NCBI GenBank assembly: GCA_041390825.1
Contig: JAWKPF010000029.1
Coordinates: 1-58,968, forward strand
Length of the DNA: 58,968 nucleotides
Source: Thermomicrobiales bacterium
Lineage (GTDB): Bacteria; Chloroflexota; Chloroflexia; Thermomicrobiales; UBA6265
Reading direction: 5' to 3'
Part shown: positions 44,405-52,496 of the stretch, one piece after another
How the letters are laid out: the number at the start of each line of letters is the position of its first letter
Numbering within the stretch: position 1 is the stretch's first letter
The notes under the pieces: model-generated
What the model saw: only the letters and a program-made list of their open reading frames with translations
What the model was told of the DNA's origin: nothing
Database searches by the model: none
Translations under genes and position numbers: made by a program

Positions 44405-45457
44405 ATGCACTTCTATACGGGAGCCTATACCGAGGAGCAGTTGGGACATGCCAGCGGCATCGGGTATGTGCAGTTCGATCCTGCGTCCGGGAACCTTGCT
44501 ATTGCAGGAGAGACAACAAGGGCGCGCAATCCGTCGTTTCTCGCGCTCTCTTCCGATGGTACGCGGCTCTATGCGGTAGACGAGCTCGAGGAAGGCGCGG
44601 TGAGCGCGTTCCGGCGCGATCCTGCGTCCGGCGCGCTCGAGCGGATCAACGGCCAATCGACCGGCGGCGCGCATCCGTGCTACCTGAGTCTGGACGCCAT
44701 GGGCCGGTTTCTGCTGGTTGCCAACTACACCGGGGGAAGCGTGGCGGTGTTGCCCATTGCCGACGATGGCGCGATCGCGCCGGCGAGTCAGGTGCTGGCG
44801 CACGAAGGGTCGAGCATCGATCCGAATCGCCAGCAGGGTCCGCACCCGCACATGATCCATCCGTCGCCCGACGGCCGGTTCGTCTACGTCACCGATCTGG
44901 GAACCGACCAGATCGTCTGTTACCGGCTCGACACAAGCTCCGGCCAGCTCATCGACGTGGCGTACACCGATGTCACCCCCGGAATGGGACCGCGCCATTT
45001 CGCCTTTTCTCCTGACGGTCGAACGATGGTGGTGATCGGTGAGCTCGACTCGACCCTGAACAGCTTCGCCGTCGAGCGTGACGGTACGTTGACGGCGGTC
45101 TCGACGGTGTCGACCCTGCCGGAAGGGTTCGATCGACCGACCACCTGCGCGCATGTGCTCTTCTCGCCGGATGGCCGCTTTGTCTACGGTTCGAATCGTG
45201 GGCACGACAGCATTGCGGTGGCGGCTTTCGATGCCGATTCTCGCGTGCTGGAGATCGTGCAGATCATCGAGACCGGTGGAGCGGAACCCCGGAACTTCGC
45301 GCTCGATCCCTCTGGCGCCTGGTTGTTGGTGGGGAATCAGAACAGCGACACGATCGCCGTGCTTGCGCGTGACGCGGCAACCGGTCGATTGACGGCCACC
45401 GGCAACCGCATCGAAACCGCATCTCCGGTGTGCTTGCTCTTCGTCGAGGAGGCGTAG
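44405..45457 (+). CDS. Lactonase family beta-propeller (6-phosphogluconolactonase-like)
   Basis: 350 residues from the ATG at 44405 (GAGGGAGC upstream). The seven-bladed lactonase pattern is clear: FYTGAYTEEQ at the start, RNPSFLALSSDGTRLYAVDEL, PCYLSLDAMGRFLLVANYTGGS, QGPHPHMIHPSPDGRFVYVTDLG, GPRHFAFSPDG, FSPDGRFVYGSNRGHDSI, and EPRNFALDPSGAWLLVGNQNSD. Members such as Pgl/YbhE open sugar lactones. It is the first gene of a sugar operon and is followed after one base by a sugar dehydrogenase, which would make its lactone substrate. Confidence 0.9.
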   Translation: MHFYTGAYTEEQLGHASGIGYVQFDPASGNLAIAGETTRARNPSFLALSSDGTRLYAVDELEEGAVSAFRRDPASGALERINGQSTGGAHPCYLSLDAMGRFLLVANYTGGSVAVLPIADDGAIAPASQVLAHEGSSIDPNRQQGPHPHMIHPSPDGRFVYVTDLGTDQIVCYRLDTSSGQLIDVAYTDVTPGMGPRHFAFSPDGRTMVVIGELDSTLNSFAVERDGTLTAVSTVSTLPEGFDRPTTCAHVLFSPDGRFVYGSNRGHDSIAVAAFDADSRVLEIVQIIETGGAEPRNFALDPSGAWLLVGNQNSDTIAVLARDAATGRLTATGNRIETASPVCLLFVEEA

Positions 45458-45458
45458 G

Positions 45459-46712
45459 ATGGAACCGTTGCGTCTCGCGATCGTCGGCTGTGGGGGGATG
45501 GGCCGGCGGCATCTCGCCGGATTGGCCGAGCTGGAACGCTGCGTCGGTCACGTGGTCGAGTTGGTGGCCGTCTGCGATCTGAACGACGCCAATGCGAATG
45601 ATCTGGCGGACGAAGCGAACCAGCTCCTGGGATATCGGCCGTTGGTGTTCACGAGCATCGAGGCGATGGCCGCGGGCGCCGATGGACTGGAAGCCGCCGA
45701 TTGCACGACCGATTCCGGTTCGCACCATGTCGTGGCAACCGCGTTGCTCGATGCCGGTTGGCACACGATGGTCGAGAAACCGCTGGCGTTGACCATTCGC
45801 GGTTGCAATCAGGTGATCGCGGCCGCGGAGCGTTCCGGGAAGATCCTGTCGGTGGCCGAGAATTTCCGGCGCGATCCGATGAACCGTCTGGTGAAAGCGG
45901 TCATCGACTCGGGATGCATCGGCGCTCCGCAGTCGATCCTGGAAACCAGCGTGCATGGCCGGGATCACATCCTCATCACGCCGTGGCGGCATATGAAGCT
46001 GAGCGGCACGATCACGCTCGATGCTGGGGTGCACAACGCCGATATCCTGCGCTACTACTTCGGTCCGGTGGAGTCGGTTTTTGGGCAGGCGCGCATCTTC
46101 GAACCGGTTCGGGTGCGCGCCGACACGGCTGGTCCCGGCGGGTACTACGAGAAGTGGGCAACCAACATGCCCGAGCGGATCGAGCCGACCGGCGAGGACG
46201 CGCTGTTCGGGTTGCTGACCTTTGCCAATGGCGCCATCGGGCAGTACGTCGACAATCACGCCGGGCATGGCGCGCCGATGGCCGGTCGGCACGTTTTCGG
46301 CACGAAGGGTTCGATCACGCCTCCGGGTGACCGCAATGGGCGGCCCGTTCAAGTGACGTTGGACGACGGAACCGAGGTGTCGGGCGATGCCGTGCTCGAT
46401 CTGGTGCCCGACTGGCGGCTCGATCCTGCCACCGCCGCGCTGTTCGGGAACGAACGGCCTGGAGGGTATGACTTCGACTTTGTCACCACCGACCGCAAAC
46501 TGCTGGCCGTGGAATACGCCGAACTCGCACACTGCATACGCACCGGAGCCAGGCCGGAAGTGGACGGCGCGGTTGGACGAGATGCGGTGGCGTTGATTTG
46601 CGCGCTCTTCGAATCGCAGGTTGCCGGGCGCCCGGTGACGATGGCGGACGTCGTTTCTGGTCAAATCGATGCGTATCAACGGGAGATCGATCAGCATTTC
46701 GGACTCGTGTGA
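45459..46712 (+). CDS. Gfo/Idh/MocA family oxidoreductase
   Basis: 417 residues. The NAD(P)-binding motif IVGCGGMGRRHLAG opens the protein; EKPLALTI carries the catalytic Lys of the E-K-P motif; GVHNADILRYYFGPVES holds the conserved G-x-H-x2-D pair. Members oxidise sugars, inositols or amino sugars; the specific substrate is unknown. It starts one base after the lactonase stop and leads to the isomerase, so the dehydrogenase, lactonase, isomerase and kinase are one operon. Confidence 0.9.
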   Translation: MEPLRLAIVGCGGMGRRHLAGLAELERCVGHVVELVAVCDLNDANANDLADEANQLLGYRPLVFTSIEAMAAGADGLEAADCTTDSGSHHVVATALLDAGWHTMVEKPLALTIRGCNQVIAAAERSGKILSVAENFRRDPMNRLVKAVIDSGCIGAPQSILETSVHGRDHILITPWRHMKLSGTITLDAGVHNADILRYYFGPVESVFGQARIFEPVRVRADTAGPGGYYEKWATNMPERIEPTGEDALFGLLTFANGAIGQYVDNHAGHGAPMAGRHVFGTKGSITPPGDRNGRPVQVTLDDGTEVSGDAVLDLVPDWRLDPATAALFGNERPGGYDFDFVTTDRKLLAVEYAELAHCIRTGARPEVDGAVGRDAVALICALFESQVAGRPVTMADVVSGQIDAYQREIDQHFGLV

Positions 46713-46720
46713 GGCAGACG

Positions 46721-47560
46721 ATGAAGCTTTCCTATAGCACCTGGGGGATGCAGACTACTCCGATCGACGACGCCGTGCGGCATTGCGCCGCGCTCGGGTT
46801 CGATGGACTGGAACTCACCATCATCCCGGGTTGGCCGACTGACGCGACCACGATGACCGGCATCGAACGGAAACGCATCCGTCGTCTCTATGATGACGCC
46901 GGGCTGGAGCTTTGCGGGATCTCGGGAAATGTCGATCTGCTGGCGGACGATGCAGTCGCGAACGAGGCTCGATTGCGCAGCTATCTCGATTTCGCCGCCG
47001 AGATTCAGCATCCCGGCGATGAGTTGATCGTCACGACAGTCTCAGGCGCCACGCCGGGCGAGTGGGATGCCCGCAAGGGCGAACTCGTCGAGATCGTCGG
47101 CAGGTTGGCCGAGTATGCCCACGAACGTGGCGTGATGGTTGGTATGGAACCGCATGTGGCCCACGCGTTGTGCATGCCGGACGATGCCGTCTGGCTCATC
47201 GAGCAGGTCGGTTCTCCTGGCGCGACGATTCACTTCGATATCAGCCACTTCAATGTTCAGGGTATTCCGATGGTGGAATCGGTCGTGAAGCTCACCCCAG
47301 TCTCGCGGCACACCCACATCAAGGACGAGCGTGGGCGCTACCCGGAGCACGAGTTTCTGATTCCTGGAGAAGGGGAGATGGACTATCCGCGGTATCTCCG
47401 CCTGATGTCCGAGGCGGGTTATGACGGGCACATCGTGGTGGAAATCAGCCTGATGGTGCAACGGCGCCCAGACTACGATGCGTTGGCGGCCGCGACCCAG
47501 ACCTACGACGTGCTTTCCCGCGCCTTCGAAACCGCGGGTATCGACCGGAGCCCTGCATGA
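46721..47560 (+). CDS. Sugar phosphate isomerase/epimerase family protein
   Basis: 279 residues of TIM-barrel AP-endonuclease-2-like fold: KLSYSTWGMQTTPIDDAV at the start, GFDGLELTIIPGW, GVMVGMEPHVAHAL with the metal Glu, IHFDISHFNVQG with Asp/His ligands, HTHIKDERGR, and a C-terminal HIVVEISLM Glu. Similar proteins isomerise or epimerise sugars in inositol- or rare-sugar pathways. The ATG at 46721 is 8 bases after the dehydrogenase stop. Confidence 0.88.
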   Translation: MKLSYSTWGMQTTPIDDAVRHCAALGFDGLELTIIPGWPTDATTMTGIERKRIRRLYDDAGLELCGISGNVDLLADDAVANEARLRSYLDFAAEIQHPGDELIVTTVSGATPGEWDARKGELVEIVGRLAEYAHERGVMVGMEPHVAHALCMPDDAVWLIEQVGSPGATIHFDISHFNVQGIPMVESVVKLTPVSRHTHIKDERGRYPEHEFLIPGEGEMDYPRYLRLMSEAGYDGHIVVEISLMVQRRPDYDALAAATQTYDVLSRAFETAGIDRSPA

Positions 47561-48522
47561 GCAATCAGCCTCGACGTGACCTGGACGTGATCGCGCTCGG
47601 CTCGATCATGGCCGAGATCTCCCCGCCAGACAATCGCACCCGTGTGACCGAAGCGGAGTCGCTCGTCATGGTGCAGGCCGGATCGGCCACCACCTTTGCG
47701 CTTGCGTTCCAGAAGCTCGGCGGGAAGCTCGGGTTCATTTCCCGCCTGGGACAGGACGAGGTCGGCGAGTGGATCCGCCAATCGCTCGAGGCGGAAGGGG
47801 TCGACACCTCGGAGGTGCGTGCCGTCCCTGGGCAGCTTACGCCGATCTCGCTGGCCAGCGTCGACGCCAGTGGCAAGAAAACCTTTGCCTACTATCGCTT
47901 TCCGGCGTACAGCGAACCGCTGGGCACGTTGAAATCAGAAGAGGTTCCGGATGCCTATCTGCAGCGGTCGGCGATCTTCGATTTGACAGAAAGCAGCCTG
48001 CGCTCGCCTGATTCGCGCGAAGTTGGGTTGGAGCTCGCGCGGCGTTGCCGCGCGTTGGGGGTGCGCGTGTGCGTCAATCCCAACTACCGGCCAACCGCAT
48101 GGAAGGGCGGGCAGCCTGAGGCGGTCCGCGTGCTGAAGGAAGCGATGCGCCTGGCCGATCTGGCGATCATGAACGGGGAGGAAGCATCGCTGATCTCGGG
48201 TGAAACCGATTTCGACCGGGCCATCATGTGGCTGGCGGTCAATGGTCCAGGGCTGGTTGCAGTGACGCATGGAGAGCTGCCGGCGGCGTTGATCGTCGAT
48301 GGCCGGGTGAGCGAGGTCCCGGCGGTGCCGTCCAGGGTCGTTTTCGATATTGGCGCCGGCGATACCTTTCACGCGGCGTTTCTGGCGCACTACACGGCTG
48401 GCAACGATCCAGCGGCAAGTGGACGCTTTGCCGCCCAGGCAGCCGCCCTCAAGATCCAGCGCCCACCGCTCATCGATCAGCTCCCGACGAAGGCGGAGGT
48501 GTTGGCTGGTTTGGGCGCGTAA
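47557..48522 (+). CDS. PfkB family carbohydrate kinase
   Basis: 321 residues of ribokinase fold. The N-terminal signature region is GSATTFALAFQKLGGKLGFI with FISRLGQDEVGEWI; the C-terminal signature VVFDIGAGDTFHAAFLAHY carries the catalytic Asp in the G-A-G-D anion hole. Members phosphorylate sugars such as ribose, fructose or 2-keto-3-deoxygluconate. It overlaps the isomerase stop (ATGA) and closes the operon. No transporter is adjacent. Confidence 0.92.
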   Translation: MSNQPRRDLDVIALGSIMAEISPPDNRTRVTEAESLVMVQAGSATTFALAFQKLGGKLGFISRLGQDEVGEWIRQSLEAEGVDTSEVRAVPGQLTPISLASVDASGKKTFAYYRFPAYSEPLGTLKSEEVPDAYLQRSAIFDLTESSLRSPDSREVGLELARRCRALGVRVCVNPNYRPTAWKGGQPEAVRVLKEAMRLADLAIMNGEEASLISGETDFDRAIMWLAVNGPGLVAVTHGELPAALIVDGRVSEVPAVPSRVVFDIGAGDTFHAAFLAHYTAGNDPAASGRFAAQAAALKIQRPPLIDQLPTKAEVLAGLGA

Positions 48523-48740
48523 CCGCTCGGGGCACGGCAGACGATCTCGATAGCCACTGTCACCGAGATCAGGCCCTGCATGCGACCTTCAAAGATCAGA
48601 CGGATGAGTGACGCTGCCCGGGGAGACTGAATCAGGTTGTCGGCGGCGATCTGACAGACCAGGATGGTGCTGTCGAAGATCGAGGTATCGTCACCGGTTC
48701 GGGTCCGTTGGCTGATGCCTCTCAAGCACTGATGACGCAA
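48477..48740 (-). pseudogene. PIN-domain (VapC-like) toxin, N-terminal remnant
   Basis: The minus-strand frame after the AbrB gene gives TSIFDSTILVCQIAADNLIQ, then LIRLIFEGRMQGLISVTVAIEIV, the start of a PIN domain (first catalytic Asp in FDSTILV, strand ISVTVAIE with Glu). It then runs into the end of the PfkB gene on the other strand and stops at 48477, after only about 87 residues, so the second half with the other catalytic acids is missing. It probably was the toxin partner of the AbrB-type antitoxin and was truncated by a rearrangement. Confidence 0.5.
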
Positions 48741-48979
48741 TCGCGTCTGCCATCCTTTGCAGGCGAAGGGGATGAAATATCTGAAGTCAGCGAAGGACGG
48801 ACGAGTCCAGCCGATCGATCGACGTGTGAGCGTGCTTTTTCGACGGCGAGGACACCGTTCTCGAGTCTCCAGACCAATGCATCCCCTTCACGCAGATCGA
48901 GCTTCTTGCGGAGTTCGATCGGGATAGTGGTCCGCCCTTTGCGGGTGACCGTTGAATGGTAGTAGCGATGGACTGGCAC
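48722..48979 (-). CDS. AbrB/MazE/SpoVT-type DNA-binding protein (probable antitoxin)
   Basis: 85 residues from a GTG at 48979 with GGGGA upstream. TVTRKGRTTIPIELRKKLDLREGDALVWRL is the swapped-hairpin AbrB fold (matches the consensus T-x-K-G-Q-V-T-I-P), followed by a charged tail. Single-domain proteins of this kind are usually VapB-type antitoxins next to PIN toxins; the toxin remnant lies directly downstream. The start was placed at the family N-terminus, although the frame is open farther upstream. Confidence 0.75.
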   Translation of the reverse strand: MPVHRYYHSTVTRKGRTTIPIELRKKLDLREGDALVWRLENGVLAVEKARSHVDRSAGLVRPSLTSDISSPSPAKDGRRDCVISA

Positions 48980-49173
48980 GCAACGTTCCCCAGTTGAGAA
49001 CTGATCGATTGGACTCGGCAGAGTGTACTCCCCACGCGCGGGAAGGAGTATCTCGGGAAGCACGGGACGAAAAAGCCTCCATATGCTGCTCTCAGCAGTT
49101 CGAGGCTGCCCGATTTCCATCCGAACACCGCATCGGCGATAGGATGGTTTTCGCGACACCAAAGGAGTCATCC

Positions 49174-49389
49174 ATGCCATACGCCAAGCGCAGCGAGCTA
49201 CCCGATTCGGTGCAACGTGTGCTGCCCCCGCACGCGCAGGGGATCTACAAGGAAGCCTTCAACCACGCATGGGACGAGTATGGGCACGACGAATCACGCG
49301 CCCACGCCGTCGCATGGAGCGCGGTGAAGAAGCACTATCACAAGAACGAGGAAACTGGCATGTGGGAAGAGGGACCATCCGGGCCGTGA
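49174..49389 (+). CDS. chaB: ChaB family protein
   Basis: 71 residues from the ATG at 49174 with AAGGAGTC upstream. PYAKRSELPDSVQRVLPPHAQGIYKEAFNHAW, then AHAVAWSAVKKHYHKNE, match ChaB, named as a putative regulator of the ChaA cation transporter. The last residues (WEEGPSG) are acidic. No chaA is adjacent. Confidence 0.9.
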   Translation: MPYAKRSELPDSVQRVLPPHAQGIYKEAFNHAWDEYGHDESRAHAVAWSAVKKHYHKNEETGMWEEGPSGP

Positions 49390-49482
49390 GCCCAGACCCA
49401 TTTCCCACCGATACTCCTCGGCGAGCATCGAGCCGATCTGCCATTCTGTCGCAGCGTTTCGTGCTTCGCGAGTGAGGGTTGC

Positions 49483-50496
49483 ATGCTCGTCGATATCACA
49501 CCAATTTCGAAGATCGACTGGGAATCGCAAGGCGCGCGCGCCTATTCGGTCCCGTTTACCTCAGACGGTATGTGGGCGCGCACGCGCATGCCCCTCTATG
49601 TGGCGTCCTCGGGCAAACCGGGCAAGACCATCGTTGCCATTGGCGGCACGCACGGGGACGAGTACGAAGGTCCGGTGGCGCTCAAGAATCTGGTCACGAG
49701 CTTCGATGTGAACCGGTTGACGTCCGGTCGCCTGATCGTGATTCCGGTCTTCACCGTTTCGGCGTTCTATGCCGACCAACGCGCCTCGGCGGAGGACGGC
49801 GTCAACATGAATCGCGCCTTTCCGGGCAGAGCCGACGGGTCGATCTCGTACCGCATGGCGCGCTTCCTGACCGACGAGGTCCTCTCCCGCGCGGACGTCG
49901 TGATCGATATTCACTCCGGTGGCCGGGGCTATCAGATCGCCCCAGCGATGTCGTTCCATGCAGTCGACGACCCGCAATTGAGACAGCAGTTCAAAGAGAC
50001 GGCGTTTCTTTTTGGGACGCCGTTCACCATGATCTACACCAGCGGCATGGGGACCGGGTTGCTGACCGAGGAAGCCGAGAAGATGGGCAAGATCACGATC
50101 GGCAGCGAGCTTGGATATGGTGCGTCGACTGATATCGATGGTGTCCGCTGGGCGTATCATGGGGTCCAGAATGTCATGCGCCACTACGGCCTCATCGACG
50201 AGCCGGTGGAGGACCTGACCCTGGAGAAATGGGGCAAGACACAACGCTTGATTCAGAACATCGACATCGATACCTGGATCACGGCGCCGATTGCCGGAAT
50301 TTCGGAACCGCTTGCCCCGTTGGGGAGTTACGTGACTGCTGGCACACCGGTAGCGCGGGTGCATGACTTCTATCGATGGGACGAGCCGGGGGTCGATATC
50401 CTGGCCGACCAGGATGGCTACGTGCTCTGTCGCAAGTTCCGCTCCAAGACCGAGCAGGGCGAGGTCGTCATGGTGATTGCAAAAGAGGTCGACTAG
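49483..50496 (+). CDS. Succinylglutamate desuccinylase/aspartoacylase-type zinc hydrolase (M14 family)
   Basis: 337 residues. The metal ligands and active site are all visible: GGTHGDEYEG (His and Glu), GVNMNRAFPGRADG (substrate Arg/Asn), and VIDIHSGG (third His). The C-terminal part holds a beta-rich domain typical of the AstE/AspA family (LGSYVTAGTPVARVHD). Members remove acyl groups from amino acids or amides; the substrate is unknown. Confidence 0.88.
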   Translation: MLVDITPISKIDWESQGARAYSVPFTSDGMWARTRMPLYVASSGKPGKTIVAIGGTHGDEYEGPVALKNLVTSFDVNRLTSGRLIVIPVFTVSAFYADQRASAEDGVNMNRAFPGRADGSISYRMARFLTDEVLSRADVVIDIHSGGRGYQIAPAMSFHAVDDPQLRQQFKETAFLFGTPFTMIYTSGMGTGLLTEEAEKMGKITIGSELGYGASTDIDGVRWAYHGVQNVMRHYGLIDEPVEDLTLEKWGKTQRLIQNIDIDTWITAPIAGISEPLAPLGSYVTAGTPVARVHDFYRWDEPGVDILADQDGYVLCRKFRSKTEQGEVVMVIAKEVD

Positions 50497-50528
50497 GCAC
50501 GTCAGCCTGTCAGAAAGCGAGTTCGAGG

Positions 50529-51104
50529 ATGGATCGACGAATTTCTCGCACGGTGCGCTCTTTGCTGGCCGCAGTCCTGGCGTGCCTCTTGCTCGGCCCG
50601 AGTGGCGTCGCGTTGGCGCAGGTGTCGAGCCCAACTGCCGAGAGCGATTCGCTCTACGTCGATCCTACGAACCGGTTCGCGGTGCCGGTTCCGACCAACT
50701 GGGTCGCTGAAGAGCACGATGGCTACGTGCGCGTTGTCACGTCGGACGACAAGATCTGGGTAGCAGCCGCGATCGTGAAAGCGGAGGGAGCAACACCCGG
50801 CATCGATGCCTTCATGCATCTGCTCGATGAGGAATTCGAAAGCTCGGCGCTGGACGAGTTGCTGGCGACCCCGACTACACAAATCGATAGCAGCGCGCTT
50901 TACACCTTCGACGACGGGTCCGAGAGCGGGCAGCTTCTCCAGGGGCTGGGACGCAAAATCGGCGAGAACGAGGTGTTCGTGCTGGTCCTGCAGGGCGATC
51001 TCGAAACCGTAAAGCTGCGCCAGGTGCAAGTAGACAAGATCTTCGACGGCATTCTGATCCGCACGGAAGCGTCCGCTTCGCCGGTCGCGTCACCCGTGTC
51101 CTGA
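50529..51104 (+). CDS. Secreted hypothetical protein
   Basis: 191 residues from the ATG at 50529. The signal peptide (SLLAAVLACLLLGPSGVAL, cut near ALAQVSS) leads to a small beta-rich domain: LYVDPTNRFAVPVPTNWVAEE and GYVRVVTSDDKIWVAAAIV resemble the lipoprotein/PsbP-like strand pattern seen in many secreted proteins of unknown function. Ends in a Ser/Ala/Val/Pro tail. It precedes the DUF4389 gene by 13 bases. Confidence 0.65.
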   Translation: MDRRISRTVRSLLAAVLACLLLGPSGVALAQVSSPTAESDSLYVDPTNRFAVPVPTNWVAEEHDGYVRVVTSDDKIWVAAAIVKAEGATPGIDAFMHLLDEEFESSALDELLATPTTQIDSSALYTFDDGSESGQLLQGLGRKIGENEVFVLVLQGDLETVKLRQVQVDKIFDGILIRTEASASPVASPVS

Positions 51105-51117
51105 GATAGAGGAAACG

Positions 51118-51831
51118 ATGGCTTGGAATCAACACTGTCCGGTTTGCGGCGCGCCGCTCGGCGACGACGACCGCTTCTGTCCGAATTGCGGGGCCCAGAT
51201 CGGCCCTGCCTATCTCTCGTCGAGCGAGTTGGCGAGGATTCAGCCGCCAAGCGACGTCGCGCTTTGGCCGTCGAGTGATCCGCTGCTCGAGTTCGAAATC
51301 GACTACCCCGACCGGTTGTCCCGTTGGAAGATCTTCGTCAAGTGGCTGCTGGCCATTCCCCATTACATCGTGCTGGGAATCTTCGGCATGCTGGTCAGCA
51401 TCATCGTCTGGATCGTTTGGTTCATCATCCTGTTCACCAAGCGCTATCCGGAGAGTCTCTTCAAATTGGTGATGACCTACATGCGGTGGACGGCCAACGT
51501 AAACGCATACGTGATGCTCCAGCGGGACGAGTACCCTCCGTTCGGAGAAGGACCATACCCGCTTCGGCTCGATTTGCCGTACCCGGCAGTGCTCTCTCGC
51601 TGGCTCATCTTCATCAAGTGGTTGCTGGTGATTCCGAATCTCTTTGTCTACTACTTCGTGTTGCTCGCATTGTTGCTGGCGGTGTTCATCGCCTGGTGGG
51701 CCATCCTGTTCACGGGGAACATGCCGCGGGGACTGTTCGATTTCATCACCGGCGCGAACCGGTGGGGATATCGAATCAACGCCTACACCTGGCTTATGAC
51801 GGACAAGTACCCGCCATTCAGTCTGGAGTAG
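51118..51831 (+). CDS. Zinc-ribbon DUF4389 membrane protein
   Basis: 237 residues. An N-terminal zinc ribbon with two C-x2-C pairs (CPVCG, CPNCG) is joined to two DUF4389 repeats: DPLLEFEIDYPDRLSRWKIF, with KWLLAIPHYIVL and a two-helix membrane part, then PLRLDLPYPAVLSRWLIF with KWLLVIPNLFVYY and a second membrane part ending ILFTGNMPRGLFDF. DUF4389 proteins are multi-pass and uncharacterised. It is followed by a strong terminator. Confidence 0.85.
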   Translation: MAWNQHCPVCGAPLGDDDRFCPNCGAQIGPAYLSSSELARIQPPSDVALWPSSDPLLEFEIDYPDRLSRWKIFVKWLLAIPHYIVLGIFGMLVSIIVWIVWFIILFTKRYPESLFKLVMTYMRWTANVNAYVMLQRDEYPPFGEGPYPLRLDLPYPAVLSRWLIFIKWLLVIPNLFVYYFVLLALLLAVFIAWWAILFTGNMPRGLFDFITGANRWGYRINAYTWLMTDKYPPFSLE

Positions 51832-51864
51832 CCGGCCTTCCGCTATCAGTCGCCAGACGTGGAG

Positions 51865-51893
51865 AAGGGCTGCCGGGCAAACCGGCAGCCCTT
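51865..51893. terminator. Hairpin terminator between DUF4389 and YccF genes
   Basis: Perfect 12-base arms (AAGGGCTGCCGG / CCGGCAGCCCTT) with a 5-base loop, 33 bases after the DUF4389 stop and 73 bases before the convergent YccF stop. Confidence 0.75.
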
Positions 51894-51966
51894 CGTGGTT
51901 TCCCAATCATCGCTCGATTGCAGGCGCGGAGGTTGTGGCGACGAAGCGCTTCATGAATGATCCGGG

Positions 51967-52410
51967 CTAGCTCCGATACAGGGTAATGATCCGGGCAGCG
52001 CGGTTGAACATCCAGAAGGAGACCGGCAGGCCGAGCCCGAACGTGAACAACGTGATCCCATAGGCCGCGAGCAGCCAGATCAGGCCGAACCACCAGCCAA
52101 TCAACACCAGCCAGGGGAGCCGGATCAGCCACGAGCGTTGTTCGACTTTGTGATCTTCGCTGCCGTCCGCGGAAATCATCACCTCACGAGCGGGAGCCCG
52201 CAGCGTCATGATGCGTGGCAGCCGGTCGAGGATGGCAATGCCGATGGGGGAGGGGATGATCAGAATCAGGCAGATATACCCGACCACAATGGCCCAAAAA
52301 CCGAGCCACCAGCCGATCAACAGGAACCAGAGAACGCGAAGCAAGAGATTCGGATTGTTCCGTTTGGTTTCGACCTCGATGGGCTGGTCGATGGTGTCCA
52401 ATGCGGTCAT
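51967..52410 (-). CDS. YccF domain-containing inner-membrane protein
   Basis: 147 residues. Two YccF repeats, each with a membrane pair: RVLWFLLIGWWLGFWAIVVG and IGIAILDRLPRIMTLR in the first; IRLPWLVLIGWWFGLIWLLAA and LPVSFWMFNRAARIITLYR in the second. YccF proteins are conserved but functionally unknown. AAAGGAACG precedes the ATG. It diverges from the M29 aminopeptidase gene. Confidence 0.85.
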   Translation of the reverse strand: MTALDTIDQPIEVETKRNNPNLLLRVLWFLLIGWWLGFWAIVVGYICLILIIPSPIGIAILDRLPRIMTLRAPAREVMISADGSEDHKVEQRSWLIRLPWLVLIGWWFGLIWLLAAYGITLFTFGLGLPVSFWMFNRAARIITLYRS

Positions 52411-52496
52411 GGCGTTCCTTTCTGACAGGTATTCGAGCGGGAAAAGTATAGTCGGGCGGCTGAGCGTCTCGAGTTGGTCATAGAGGAGAACAGGTC

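Noticed and set aside
45264..46697. 477-codon minus-strand frame over the Gfo/Idh/MocA gene
   Set aside because: Antisense to a clear oxidoreductase; no motif, no ribosome site, composition of a shadow frame.
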